From: Prosthecobacter debontii
GTDB lineage: Bacteria; Verrucomicrobiota; Verrucomicrobiia; Verrucomicrobiales; Verrucomicrobiaceae
Assembly: GCF_900167535.1 (NCBI RefSeq)
Contig: NZ_FUYE01000011.1
Coordinates: forward strand, 62,001-126,000
Reading direction: 5' to 3'
DNA length: 64,000 nucleotides
Numbering within the stretch: position 1 is the stretch's first letter; each line of letters opens with the position of its first letter. Positions 7,815 to 17,827 of this stretch are shown in pieces. The translations under genes were made by a program, and so were the position numbers. The notes under the pieces were generated by a model that ran no database searches, had not been told where the DNA came from, and was given only the letters and a program-made list of their open reading frames with translations.

Positions 7815-9803
7815 TCATCCCAGAGCCTGAGTATAATGCTGTCCTGCCTGAGATGGCAATCCACAAAGGTTGCCATCGATGTAGAGATGATGCCAAAGCT
7901 GAGTGGCGACGACTGCCGCAAGACCTAACTCAATCGAAAGACGGGGTAACGAACCCGGCCGCATCTCCTGATAAGCGCGCCGCCAATGGCGAATGGCTTG
8001 GGGATCGAAATAGCCGGTCCTCTGCAAGGATTCTTCGCTAACAAGCTGCCGCACGTACTCGGGTTCAGGCTCCAGATGGAAGCTATCCAAAGGCGCTCGG
8101 AAGATGACCTTGCCGCGTTGATAAATGGAAGGCGGCAGCCAGCGCTCGGCCAGAAGGCGGAGCAGGTGCTTGTCACGGAAGCCGTGGAGCTTCCAGTCGG
8201 GGTGCAGTTTGGAGCAAAAGTCGAAGACTTCTTCATCCAGGAAGGGATAACGGACTTCGACCGAGGAGTGCATGGCCACGCGGTCGCCCTTAGCCTGGAG
8301 CAGATGCCCAGCAAGGGTGACACGTCCGGCAACCCAAATGCCCCGGTTGAGAGGATGCCACTTTTTAGCACGCTCCAGATTCAGCCCGAGGTCAGCCCAG
8401 GGGCTGGAATTGGCGAGAACACCTTGCATGGACTCGCCGTAAAAACGCAATCGGGACAGGCCTAACAAACCATAAGAATCAATCCAGGCGTTAGGGCCGC
8501 CGATCGTTTGCTCGATGTTTCGTCGAAACTGTTTCGGGAACTGCGGCACCTTACTCAATCGGAGGAAAGCTCGGCGTGCATAGTCGCTGAGACGCAATCC
8601 AGGGATGGCATCCAGATATCCGGCGAGTTTAGCCGCTTTATACCAGGGATAGCCGACAAGCCATTCGTCGGCACCTTCCCCCGTGAGGACCACCTTTTGA
8701 CCGCAGGCATGGACTTTCTGCGCCAACTGAAGCAGGGAGGCACAAGACGTATCGATGACAGGGGCCTCGGCGGCTTTGATCAGGTCAGGATATGTATCAA
8801 TGGCATCCTGATGATCGAATTGCTGCACGACAGGCGGTGGCGCCCCAATATGCTTGGCGACAAGACTGGCAGCACTCAGTTCATCTAGAGCTGGGTCATT
8901 TACCTGCACGGTGTACGTCGAGATGGACTTCCCACGCAGGTGGCACGCTAAGGCCAAGATCATGCTGGAGTCCACACCCCCGGAGAGATAGGAACCTACA
9001 GGCACGTCCGCTCGCAACCGTTTATCCACGGCGTTCAGCATGACTTGCTCGAAGGCATCCACCAGCTTCTGTTGATTCGGGTGCGGCTCTTCTTGACCCG
9101 CATCTGGGAAGTCCATTTCCCAATAGCGACGCTCTTGGATTGATGTCGTTCCGGTTCGGCCCCAGCCGGGTTTCACTTCGAGGAAGTGGGCTGGAGGCAG
9201 CATCTGAATGCCTTCGAAGCAGGTGATGGGGCCCGGTAACGCGGAAAAGGCAAAGATGTGATCGAGGCCTCGGCGATCCGGTTTTGCCGGCACGGCCCCT
9301 GATGCGAGCAAACTCTTGATTTCTGAAGCGAATAAGAGCCAGTCGCCCTGCCGGGTCCAGTAAAGCGGGCTGATCCCAAAGCGATCACGACCTAACAAAA
9401 GTTTCTGCTCACTTTCGTCCCAAAGAGCAATAGCAAACTGGCCACGCAATTTTTCGAAGACACCTTCAGCGCTTTCCTCCCAAAGATGAGGAATGATCTC
9501 GGTATCACAATGGGTAACAAGGGTATGCCCACGAGCCGCTAACTCAGCCCTCTTTTCGATATGATCGAATAATTCGCCATTGAAGACGACGGAGACCGTT
9601 TTCGCTTCATTGTGCATGGGCTGCTGCCCATCTGCCAAGCCCACGATGCTGAGTCTGCGGGAGGCGAGAGCAAGGCCAGGGCGAACGAAAAACCCCTCTT
9701 CATCGGGGCCACGATGATAGAGAGCCTGAGACATCCTTCGAATGACTTCATCAGGCACCGGGCGCTGCCCGACCAGATCCACGACGCCAGCTATGCCACA
9801 CAT
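7815..9803 (-). CDS. asnB: Asparagine synthase (glutamine-hydrolysing)
   Basis: A 662-residue two-domain enzyme. The mature N-terminus is Cys2 (MCGIAGVVD), the nucleophile of the class II glutaminase domain; the C-terminal synthetase domain carries the ATP pyrophosphatase motif SYLSGGVDSS. It makes asparagine, or another amide, from an acid, ATP and glutamine. It is longer than E. coli AsnB (554) and close to the lengths of AsnB copies found in polysaccharide and natural-product loci. It is divergent from the polyketide synthase across a 293-base spacer, so it may amidate a pathway intermediate, although an ordinary housekeeping role cannot be excluded. Confidence 0.9.
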   Translation of the reverse strand: MCGIAGVVDLVGQRPVPDEVIRRMSQALYHRGPDEEGFFVRPGLALASRRLSIVGLADGQQPMHNEAKTVSVVFNGELFDHIEKRAELAARGHTLVTHCDTEIIPHLWEESAEGVFEKLRGQFAIALWDESEQKLLLGRDRFGISPLYWTRQGDWLLFASEIKSLLASGAVPAKPDRRGLDHIFAFSALPGPITCFEGIQMLPPAHFLEVKPGWGRTGTTSIQERRYWEMDFPDAGQEEPHPNQQKLVDAFEQVMLNAVDKRLRADVPVGSYLSGGVDSSMILALACHLRGKSISTYTVQVNDPALDELSAASLVAKHIGAPPPVVQQFDHQDAIDTYPDLIKAAEAPVIDTSCASLLQLAQKVHACGQKVVLTGEGADEWLVGYPWYKAAKLAGYLDAIPGLRLSDYARRAFLRLSKVPQFPKQFRRNIEQTIGGPNAWIDSYGLLGLSRLRFYGESMQGVLANSSPWADLGLNLERAKKWHPLNRGIWVAGRVTLAGHLLQAKGDRVAMHSSVEVRYPFLDEEVFDFCSKLHPDWKLHGFRDKHLLRLLAERWLPPSIYQRGKVIFRAPLDSFHLEPEPEYVRQLVSEESLQRTGYFDPQAIRHWRRAYQEMRPGSLPRLSIELGLAAVVATQLWHHLYIDGNLCGLPSQAGQHYTQALG

Positions 9804-10096
9804 TAGGGTAGGTAATTCGGAGGTTGGTTGCTAAAATTCACCTTCATATCGCATCTGGCGGGCGTCTTGCGCCTCTGCCTTCAGTGCGGCATGAGAAAAA
9901 TTCAGCCTAGAAGGTGAGATAGAGGGCAGATGGCAAACCGAAACGCTGACTGAGTGATTAAGGCTGACTGGTAAAAATGTAATTTTCCCGAAAATGGGAG
10001 GCGCACCTCACAAGGCAAAGCCGATTCGATAAAGGTTACCCTGACGTCATCCCGTCTGCCGTTAACCAATGAATCTTCACTTACGCTCGAACCTGC
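9804..10096. promoter_or_regulatory. Divergent promoter region between asnB and the PKS operon
   Basis: A 293-base gene-free spacer with starts facing outward on both sides. It must hold the promoter of the 12.8-kb biosynthetic operon and that of asnB. The stretch around 9950-10040 is AT-richer than the surroundings. I see no riboswitch, clear operator or small gene. Confidence 0.45.
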
Positions 10097-13000
10097 ATGC
10101 AAAAAGAAGGAATCGCCATTATTGGTATCGGCTGCCGTTTTCCCGGTGGCGTGAATGACGTTGAAGCATTTTGGAAGCTTCTGGCGGAGGGGCGGGATGC
10201 TGTTTGTGAGGTGCCTGCCGATCGTTGGAACGTCGAGCGTTTCTATGACGCCGAGCCGAATCTGGCGGGTAAATCCATCGCCAAACGCGGAGGCTTCTTG
10301 GACTCCATTGATCAATACGACCCCCAATTTTTCGGTATTTCACCGCGCGAGGCTCCTTTTGTCGATCCCCAACAGCGCCTGGTTCTGGAGACAGCCTGGG
10401 AAGCCATTGAGGACGCAGGGATTGTTCTGGATCTGGAAAAAGGAACCGATATTGGCGTGTTTGTGGGTGTGTCTCACACCGACTACCAGATCATCCAAGG
10501 CACACCGTTTGATTCTGCAGGGATTGGCGCGCACTCCTCCACGGGAAGCGCTCACTCCATTGCGGCCAACCGCATCTCGTATTCGCTCAACCTGACAGGT
10601 CCCAGTGTTTCCATGGATACGGCTTGCTCCTCGGCTCTGACCGCTGTGCATGCCGCCTGTGAATACATCTGGACTGGCCGAGGTCACACAGCCTTAGCGG
10701 GTGGGGTCACGGTGATGATCACACCGGGGGGATTCATCGGATTCTCCCAGGCCTCCATGCTCTCCCCAGATGGGAAGTGCAAGGCCTTCGATGCGGAAGC
10801 CAATGGCTTCGTTCGTGCAGAAGGCGCTGGTATGGTGATGGTGAAGAAGCTGTCTCAGGCCCTGGCTGACGGCGATCCGATTCAGGGTGTCATTCTGGGC
10901 AGCTCGCTCAATCAAGACGGCCACACCAATGGTATCTCTTTGCCCAGCCCTGAAGCTCAGGCTCGCTTGGTGAAAGACGCTTGCATCGATGCGGGTATCA
11001 ACCCTAGCCACATCGGTTATGTGGAGGCGCACGGCACGGGCACCGCTGTAGGTGACCCTATCGAAGCGACGGCTCTCTCAGAAGCCTTATGCGTTGATCG
11101 TCCAGAGGGCCAACCGCTGGCCATGGGGTCCGTCAAGACCAATCTGGGACACATGGAAACCGCGGCAGGTGTGGCAGGTCTAGTGAAGGCGATGCTCGTT
11201 CTCAAACACGGTAAGATCCCGCCGAATCTCCATTACACCTCACCGAATCCGCACATTGATTTCAAGGAACTGAAGCTACGCGTGCCGACCGAGATGGAGG
11301 ACTTTCCCTCTCATCTCCCGGTGCGCATGGCAGGGGTTAATTCCTTTGGCTTCGGTGGAGCGAACTCCCACGTCATTGTGGCGGAGGCGCCCAAACAGCC
11401 CAAGGTAAAAATGCCCGCGTCGGCCTTCGAGCGCTCCTGGCCGCTGGTCGTTTCAGCCCGCTCTGAAGAAGCTTTGAAAGCCAATGCTTACCGTTTGGGC
11501 ACTTGGATTGAAGATCACGAAAGGTCCAATGGCAGTTCCCCCTTGCTGCCTGACCTGACCTACACTCTGGGAGCACGCCGCAATCATCATCAGTATCGAC
11601 TGACGCTGGTCGCTCGGAGTTCCCATGAAGCAGCTACAGCACTCCAAGCCTTTGGCATGGGCCAAGAGGTGCCGAGCATTCGCAGCGGATTTTCTCCCCG
11701 TCGCGAAACCGCTGCCCGCGTCGGTTTCGTCATGAGTGGTCAGGGGCCACAGTGGTGGGGCATGGGCCGTGAGTTGATGAAAAACGAGCCCGTCTTCCGC
11801 AAGGCCATGGAGGCCTGTGCCAAAGCGCTCGATCCCTGGACGCATTTTTCATTGCTCGAAGAACTCGCTCGCGATGAGAAGGACTCGAAGATGAGCATGA
11901 CCGAGATCGCTCAGCCGGCTATCTTTGCCATGCAGGTGTCTCTGGCTGAGTTGTGGAAGTCTTGGGGAGTTCACCCTGCGGCCATCGTCGGTCACAGTGT
12001 CGGTGAAATCGCCGCTGCCTGTGTCGCTGGTGTATTGAATCTCGAAGAAGGAGCCAAGGTCATCGCCCTGCGCGGACGTTTCATGAACGAATGCGCTCGC
12101 GGTGCAGGCACCATGTTGGCGGTAGGCCTCAATGAAGAGCAGGCCCTGGCGGTCATTGCTCGGCATGATCGCGTGGTCAGCATTGCCGCTTTCAATGGTC
12201 CTCGTTCGCTGACACTCTCCGGTCCTAAAGCCTCGCTTGAGGCCATTCAGAAGGAGCTGGAAGCCGACGGTGTCTTTGCCCGCTTTGTGCGTGTGGATCA
12301 TCCATTCCATCACGCCTTCATGCAGCCTGCGGCGGATGAACTCGTGGCGGCTCTGAAAGACCTTCAGCCCCGTGAGGAGATCGTTCCTTTCTTTAGCACG
12401 GTCACGGGTGATCGTATCACGGGGAAGGAATGTGACGCTGATCACTGGGGGCGTGGCATTCGCCAAGCCGTCATGTTTGCTCCTGCGGTCAACGCACTGG
12501 CTGATTTTGGTGTGGATGTTTGGCTGGAAATCACCGCTCACCCAGCCCTCTCGGTTTCCATTCAGGAATGTCTGTCCGCACGTGGCATGAAAGCTCCAGT
12601 GGTTGCCTCCGCACGTCGGGACCGCGAACACGAGCATATGCTTGAATCTGCCATGGAGTTGCACCGGGCTTGTGTGGACTTGGATTTCAAAGGTCTGACC
12701 CCTGGCCGTTATCAGCATACTCTACCGACTTATGCGTGGGATAAAGCCCGCTGGTGGAATGAATCCCCGGATTGGCGCGAAGGCCGTCTGGCTGCTGGTG
12801 GCAAAGGCATGCTGGATATCCGCCTTCCTCGCGCCATCCCGACCTGGATCGCCCGCCTGGACAACCGCCACATGGCCTATCTCAAGGATCACAAAGTGGA
12901 AAGCCACGTCGTGTTCCCTGGCGCTGGTTTCGTCGAACTCATCCTGGAAGCCGGGGCGCAGTATTTCGAGGGCCGTCCGTTCGCCATCGAAGACTTCGAG

Positions 13001-16000
13001 ATCCGTAAACCGCTGATCCTTCCAGAAAACCCCGCTGGTCTGCTGCTTGAGATCACTTATGATCCGAATGAGCGCACCTTCGCCATTCAGAGCAAGTTTG
13101 AACAAGGGGCCGCTTGGTCCGTGCATGTGGTCGGTTCGATGCGTGGTGAACGCACGGAGTCCATCTTCAACGGCACCACCTGGGAAGGCGCTGCCGAGGG
13201 CCTGATCTCACTGGACACTACTGATTTCTACCAGCACATGAGCGACCTCGGCCTGCGTTATGGAGACGAGTTCCGCGCTGTGCGTGAACTTTGGGCGGGT
13301 GGTGGCAAAGCCGCAGGTAAGGTGGCTCTGTCGGAAAACATCGCGTCTCGTGCGGGTGAATACTGCCTGCATCCGGTTCTACTGGATGGTGCCCTGCACA
13401 CCTTCTCGGCCGGATCCAAAACGGTCGAAGACCGCAAGGCGAAGATGAAGCTTCCCGTGCGCTTTGGCCGTATCCTTTACCTTCGCTCCCCAGGCGCAGT
13501 GACTCGAGTCCAGGCCAAGGTGGTGCAGTTCAACGAAGAGTTCATCGAGGGCAACATCGGTCTCTACGACGATGCCGGTAAACCTTGTGTCCTCGTGGAT
13601 GGCTTCCGTGCCATCAGCATGGCCGCCGCACGTCGTGCCGGCACCAGCAGTACGCGCGATCTGCTTTACCACGTGGATTGGGAACGCACCCCCACCACGG
13701 AAGCACCTGCACCGCTGGCCCCAGTCTCACTGGAGCAGTTGAAGAAGGCAGCGCAGAAGACCCTGGAGGAAGTCATCGCGGTGCGCGGTCGCGATCATCT
13801 GGAGGCCACGATGGCCTCCGAGGATGACCTCGCCGCAGCTCAGATCGCCCGCGGTCTACGCTCCATGGCCTCCAGCTTGAAGGCGGGTGAAGTCTGGACA
13901 GAAGACTCGCTCAAAGTGGCCGAGCCGATGCGCCGTGTTTACAAACATCTTGTGAACGATCTCGCCCAGCGTGGTCTGCTCCAGGTGAAAGGCGAAGGTC
14001 ACGTGCCGACCGCCACGTTCGATGCTGCGGCGGACTCCTCTACGAACGAACTCAAGCAGTTCCTCGACAAGCATCCGGGCCATCTTCCTGAAGCCCAACT
14101 CTGCTCCATCACCTGCTCGGAGCTAGGCCCGATCCTGCGGGGTGAAAAAGATGCCGTGCAGGTGCTCTTCGGCGGTTCCAACAGTGACTTGCTCGATCAG
14201 TTCTACGGTGATGGTTTGCTCTCCAGTCACTGGATGGCCATGATCACCAGCGCGGTTCAGGAAGCTGCCAAAAACCTGCCGGAAGGACGTGGTCTGCGCA
14301 TCCTGGAGGTCGGTGCAGGCACCGGCGGTCTCAGCGCCTACCTACTGCCGATGCTGCCACGCGGCGTGCATTCCTACACCTTCACCGATGTCTCGGCTGG
14401 GTTCTTCTCTGTGGCGGGCCAAAAGCTCGCGGCCTTCCCTGAGGTCGAATACAAAGTCTTCAACCTGGAAAAATCCGGTTTGGAGCAAGGCTTCGAACCA
14501 GACAGCTATGACATCGTCGTCGGCACCAATGTGATCCATGCCGTGGCCGATGTCCGCGCCACTCTGGGTTACATCCACGAAGTGCTCAAACCCGGCGGCA
14601 GCCTCGTCTTCATGGACGTGGCCAGCCCGCAGCTTTGGACGGAGTCTGTTTTCGGCCTCACCAGCGGCTGGTGGCATCTCACCGACCGCGATCTGCGCCC
14701 GGATCAACCGCTAATGCCTCGCGAGAAGTGGGAAGCGGCGATGAAGGAAGTTGGTTTCAGCGAAACCACCTCCGTTCCCGGTTTGAAAACCCCGCGCGGT
14801 GGCGAAGGTCAGATTGGCCTCTTCGGTCGCAAGGCCTGGAAAGAACCGGCCGCCGCCGAACCAACGATTCAACAACCGACCGAAGCCTCCTGGCTTATCT
14901 TCGCCGACAAGGGCGGTTTGGGTGATCGTCTGGCCATCCAGCTCGGTGCTTCTGGAACCCGTGTGCGCATCGCTCGTCGTGGTGATGAATACGCGGTGAA
15001 GGGTGACGAATACACCCTGCGTGCGAACACGCCGGAGGACTGGATGAAGCTGGTCACTTCCTACGCGGACGACACGCCGCCGGAGCGCATGACCTATCTC
15101 TGGAGCCTGGATGAACCTGCGGGCAAAGGCGAGGGCGATGCCGCTCTCATGGGCATCGATGCTCTGCTGCACCTGACCCAGGCCATCGAAAACACCACGC
15201 CAGCCGCCAAGCTGCGCATGGACCTGATCACCCGTGGTGCCCAGCCTGCGGGCGAGCACATGGGCCTCACGAATGTGGCCCAGGCTCCGTCCATCGGCGT
15301 CTTTCGCGTGATCCTCAGCGAGCATCCGAACTTCGCCTGCCGTGGCCTCGACCTGCCACCGGAAGCCACCGCTTCCGATGACACGTTGCTCTGGAACGAA
15401 CTGCTCCGCGAACACGGCGAGCGCGAAATCGCCATCCGTGGTGAAGCCCGCTACGTGCAGCGCATCAAGCGCGGTCTGCCCGTGCAGGAAGTGACGCTGG
15501 ACAGCAAGGTCCCGCTGCGTCTGGAATCCCGCGAACGCGGCATGCTGGACACGCTGCGCATGACGCCTTTCACCATGCCGGTCTGTGGCGATGGCGAGGT
15601 GCTCATCGAAGTGAAAGCTGCAGGCATGAACTTCCGCGATGTGCTGAAAGCCCTCGCTTTGTATCCGGCAGAAACCCCAGATGCGCGCATCTTTGGGGAC
15701 GAAGTCGGCGGTATCGTGGTCGCCACTGGCAAGAATGTCAGCCATGTCACCGTCGGTGACCGTGTGTTCGGTCTGGCCGTTTACGGTTTGTCCACGCACA
15801 CCCTGGCTCGGGGAGGCGATGTGGTGAAGATGCCGGACTGGATGTCCTTTGAAGAGGCCGCCACGCTGCCAGTCGTCTTCATGACCTCCTGGCATGCGCT
15901 CTACAACGTGGCCCGCATGCGCAAGGGCGAGAAGATCCTCGTCCATGCCGGGGCCGGTGGTGTCGGTATGTCCGCCATTCAGATCGCCCTGCATCTCGGC

Positions 16001-17821
16001 TGCGAAGTCATCGCCACCGCAGGCAGCCCTTCGAAGCGTGCATTGCTGCAAACACTGGGCGTGAAGCACGTCATTGACTCTCGTCGCGCGGACTTCGCCG
16101 ATGCGGTGATGGAACTCACCAACCGCAAGGGTGTGGATGTAGTCCTCAACGCGCTGGCTGGTGAAGCCATTCCGATGGGGCTTTCCTGCCTCGCCGAGTT
16201 TGGCCGTTTCATCGAGATCGGCAAACGCGACATCTACTCAAACTCGCGTATCCCGCTTTGGCACCTGCGTAAGAACGCTTCCTTCCACGTCGTGGCCATG
16301 GATGCGGTCTTCGGGGGTGATGAAGAACTGACACGCAAGTTGTTAGGCGAACTGCTGGAACTGGTCGAGGCCCGCGCCCTGCGTCCTCTGCCATTCCGTT
16401 CCTTCCCGGCGGGTCGTGTGGATGCGGCCTTCCGTCTCATGGCGGCTGGCAAACACATCGGCAAGGTAGTGGTTGCCTTCACGGATGCGTTTGTGAACCG
16501 TCGCAGCGAAGCTCCGGCTCCGGGCTTTGAAGTGAAGTCCGATGGCACCTATCTCATCACCGGAGGTTTCGGCGGCTTCGGCCGCGTGCTTTCCAACTGG
16601 CTGGTCGATTGCGGTGCTCGTCACCTGTCCCTGGTCGGTCGTAGCGGTGCTTCCACGGCGGAGGCGAAAGCTTTCGTCAAGGATCTCGAAGGCCGTGGCG
16701 TCAATGTCCAGATCATCAAGGCTGATGCCGGAGAACCTGCGGATGTCACCCGCATGCTTCAGGAAGTGGAGGCGGCTAAGGTGCCGCTGAAAGGCGTCTT
16801 CCATCTGGCCATGGTCATTGATGATGCGCCGATGGGTGTGCTGAACCGTGAACGCATGCGCACCGTCTTGGCTCCCAAAGCCTTGGGTGCCTGGATGCTG
16901 CATGAAGGCACGCTGGATCAGAACCTCGACTGCTTTGTCATGTTCTCCTCCATCTCCAGTGTGTTTGGCAACCCGGCCCAGAGTAACTACTCCGGTGCCA
17001 ACGCCTTCCTCGACTCGCTGGCCCATCATCGCCGCGCTCTCGGACTGCCTGCGCTGGCCGTGAACTGGGGTGTGCTGGGTGGTGAAGGATATGTCGCCCG
17101 CAACGAGAAGGTGGCTGAGTTCCTGGCCCGCCAGGGCACCTCTGCTATTACTCCGGGTGAAGTTACTTCCCTGCTGGAAACCTTCCTCACCGCCGGTTCT
17201 GCCCAGGTGGCTGCCCTGCGTGTGGACTGGAGCAAATGGCGTCAGTCCTTCCGCGGGCTGCAGGAGAATCCGCTGCTCGAACACATCTTCGCCGCAGGCG
17301 TGGACAGTGCCGAATCTGGCGGAGTCACGAGCGACTGGCGTGGCAAGATCGATGCGGCACCGGCCGAGGAACGTGTGGGGCTCATTGCCCAGGCGCTCCG
17401 TGAAGTGGTCGGCTCTGTGCTCCGCGTGAAACCGGACAGCCTGCGCGATGACCAACCGCTCACGGATTTGGGTCTGGACTCCCTCATGGGGGTGGAGATC
17501 GAAAACCTCATCGAGAGCACCATCGGCGTGGCTCTACCGCCGACCAGCCTCATGCGTGCCCGCACCATCGGCCAACTTGCTGCGCTGATCGGTGAGCACC
17601 TGGGCGCTGCTTCCGGTTCCGGGTCTGCGGCTCCAGCCAAACCAGCCGCTCCGGCGGTGGTCGAGGCTGCACCCTCCGTGGAGGAAATCGATCTGGATGC
17701 CATCTCCGATGCCGACATCGCCAGCCTGCTGGATGATGAACCAGCCGCTAAAGCAGCTCCGCTGGAGAAGTCTGACACGGCATCTTCGGCGAAGAAGTCT
17801 AAATCCAAAGCGAAGGCCTGA
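10097..17821 (+). CDS. Highly reducing type I polyketide synthase, KS-AT-DH-MT-ER-KR-ACP
   Basis: A 2574-residue single-module synthase with every reductive domain. KS (1-430) has DTACSSA, HGTGT and KTNLGH. AT (about 540-850) has GHSVGE near 632 and HPFH at 735, close to the HAFH of malonyl-specific ATs. DH has DHKVES with its His near 932 and LHPVLLDGALH near 1093. A C-methyltransferase shows LEVGAGTGG near 1402. ER (about 1800-2130) has HAGAGGVGM, and KR has TGGFGGFG near 2153 with Tyr near 2297. The ACP has DLGLDSLMG with Ser near 2461. There is no thioesterase. A charged tail with DADIASLLDDE ends the protein. The order matches fungal highly reducing synthases, so iterative use to make a methyl-branched saturated chain is likely. 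It heads an operon; the next start is six bases after the stop. Confidence 0.95.
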   Translation: MQKEGIAIIGIGCRFPGGVNDVEAFWKLLAEGRDAVCEVPADRWNVERFYDAEPNLAGKSIAKRGGFLDSIDQYDPQFFGISPREAPFVDPQQRLVLETAWEAIEDAGIVLDLEKGTDIGVFVGVSHTDYQIIQGTPFDSAGIGAHSSTGSAHSIAANRISYSLNLTGPSVSMDTACSSALTAVHAACEYIWTGRGHTALAGGVTVMITPGGFIGFSQASMLSPDGKCKAFDAEANGFVRAEGAGMVMVKKLSQALADGDPIQGVILGSSLNQDGHTNGISLPSPEAQARLVKDACIDAGINPSHIGYVEAHGTGTAVGDPIEATALSEALCVDRPEGQPLAMGSVKTNLGHMETAAGVAGLVKAMLVLKHGKIPPNLHYTSPNPHIDFKELKLRVPTEMEDFPSHLPVRMAGVNSFGFGGANSHVIVAEAPKQPKVKMPASAFERSWPLVVSARSEEALKANAYRLGTWIEDHERSNGSSPLLPDLTYTLGARRNHHQYRLTLVARSSHEAATALQAFGMGQEVPSIRSGFSPRRETAARVGFVMSGQGPQWWGMGRELMKNEPVFRKAMEACAKALDPWTHFSLLEELARDEKDSKMSMTEIAQPAIFAMQVSLAELWKSWGVHPAAIVGHSVGEIAAACVAGVLNLEEGAKVIALRGRFMNECARGAGTMLAVGLNEEQALAVIARHDRVVSIAAFNGPRSLTLSGPKASLEAIQKELEADGVFARFVRVDHPFHHAFMQPAADELVAALKDLQPREEIVPFFSTVTGDRITGKECDADHWGRGIRQAVMFAPAVNALADFGVDVWLEITAHPALSVSIQECLSARGMKAPVVASARRDREHEHMLESAMELHRACVDLDFKGLTPGRYQHTLPTYAWDKARWWNESPDWREGRLAAGGKGMLDIRLPRAIPTWIARLDNRHMAYLKDHKVESHVVFPGAGFVELILEAGAQYFEGRPFAIEDFEIRKPLILPENPAGLLLEITYDPNERTFAIQSKFEQGAAWSVHVVGSMRGERTESIFNGTTWEGAAEGLISLDTTDFYQHMSDLGLRYGDEFRAVRELWAGGGKAAGKVALSENIASRAGEYCLHPVLLDGALHTFSAGSKTVEDRKAKMKLPVRFGRILYLRSPGAVTRVQAKVVQFNEEFIEGNIGLYDDAGKPCVLVDGFRAISMAAARRAGTSSTRDLLYHVDWERTPTTEAPAPLAPVSLEQLKKAAQKTLEEVIAVRGRDHLEATMASEDDLAAAQIARGLRSMASSLKAGEVWTEDSLKVAEPMRRVYKHLVNDLAQRGLLQVKGEGHVPTATFDAAADSSTNELKQFLDKHPGHLPEAQLCSITCSELGPILRGEKDAVQVLFGGSNSDLLDQFYGDGLLSSHWMAMITSAVQEAAKNLPEGRGLRILEVGAGTGGLSAYLLPMLPRGVHSYTFTDVSAGFFSVAGQKLAAFPEVEYKVFNLEKSGLEQGFEPDSYDIVVGTNVIHAVADVRATLGYIHEVLKPGGSLVFMDVASPQLWTESVFGLTSGWWHLTDRDLRPDQPLMPREKWEAAMKEVGFSETTSVPGLKTPRGGEGQIGLFGRKAWKEPAAAEPTIQQPTEASWLIFADKGGLGDRLAIQLGASGTRVRIARRGDEYAVKGDEYTLRANTPEDWMKLVTSYADDTPPERMTYLWSLDEPAGKGEGDAALMGIDALLHLTQAIENTTPAAKLRMDLITRGAQPAGEHMGLTNVAQAPSIGVFRVILSEHPNFACRGLDLPPEATASDDTLLWNELLREHGEREIAIRGEARYVQRIKRGLPVQEVTLDSKVPLRLESRERGMLDTLRMTPFTMPVCGDGEVLIEVKAAGMNFRDVLKALALYPAETPDARIFGDEVGGIVVATGKNVSHVTVGDRVFGLAVYGLSTHTLARGGDVVKMPDWMSFEEAATLPVVFMTSWHALYNVARMRKGEKILVHAGAGGVGMSAIQIALHLGCEVIATAGSPSKRALLQTLGVKHVIDSRRADFADAVMELTNRKGVDVVLNALAGEAIPMGLSCLAEFGRFIEIGKRDIYSNSRIPLWHLRKNASFHVVAMDAVFGGDEELTRKLLGELLELVEARALRPLPFRSFPAGRVDAAFRLMAAGKHIGKVVVAFTDAFVNRRSEAPAPGFEVKSDGTYLITGGFGGFGRVLSNWLVDCGARHLSLVGRSGASTAEAKAFVKDLEGRGVNVQIIKADAGEPADVTRMLQEVEAAKVPLKGVFHLAMVIDDAPMGVLNRERMRTVLAPKALGAWMLHEGTLDQNLDCFVMFSSISSVFGNPAQSNYSGANAFLDSLAHHRRALGLPALAVNWGVLGGEGYVARNEKVAEFLARQGTSAITPGEVTSLLETFLTAGSAQVAALRVDWSKWRQSFRGLQENPLLEHIFAAGVDSAESGGVTSDWRGKIDAAPAEERVGLIAQALREVVGSVLRVKPDSLRDDQPLTDLGLDSLMGVEIENLIESTIGVALPPTSLMRARTIGQLAALIGEHLGAASGSGSAAPAKPAAPAVVEAAPSVEEIDLDAISDADIASLLDDEPAAKAAPLEKSDTASSAKKSKSKAKA

Positions 17822-17827
17822 GTCCGA

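Noticed and set aside
14711-16069. 452-codon antisense frame within the PKS, with others at 11849-12718 and 16343-17455
   Set aside because: The plus-strand PKS domains are continuous through all of them; antisense frames are expected in GC-rich DNA and show no motifs.
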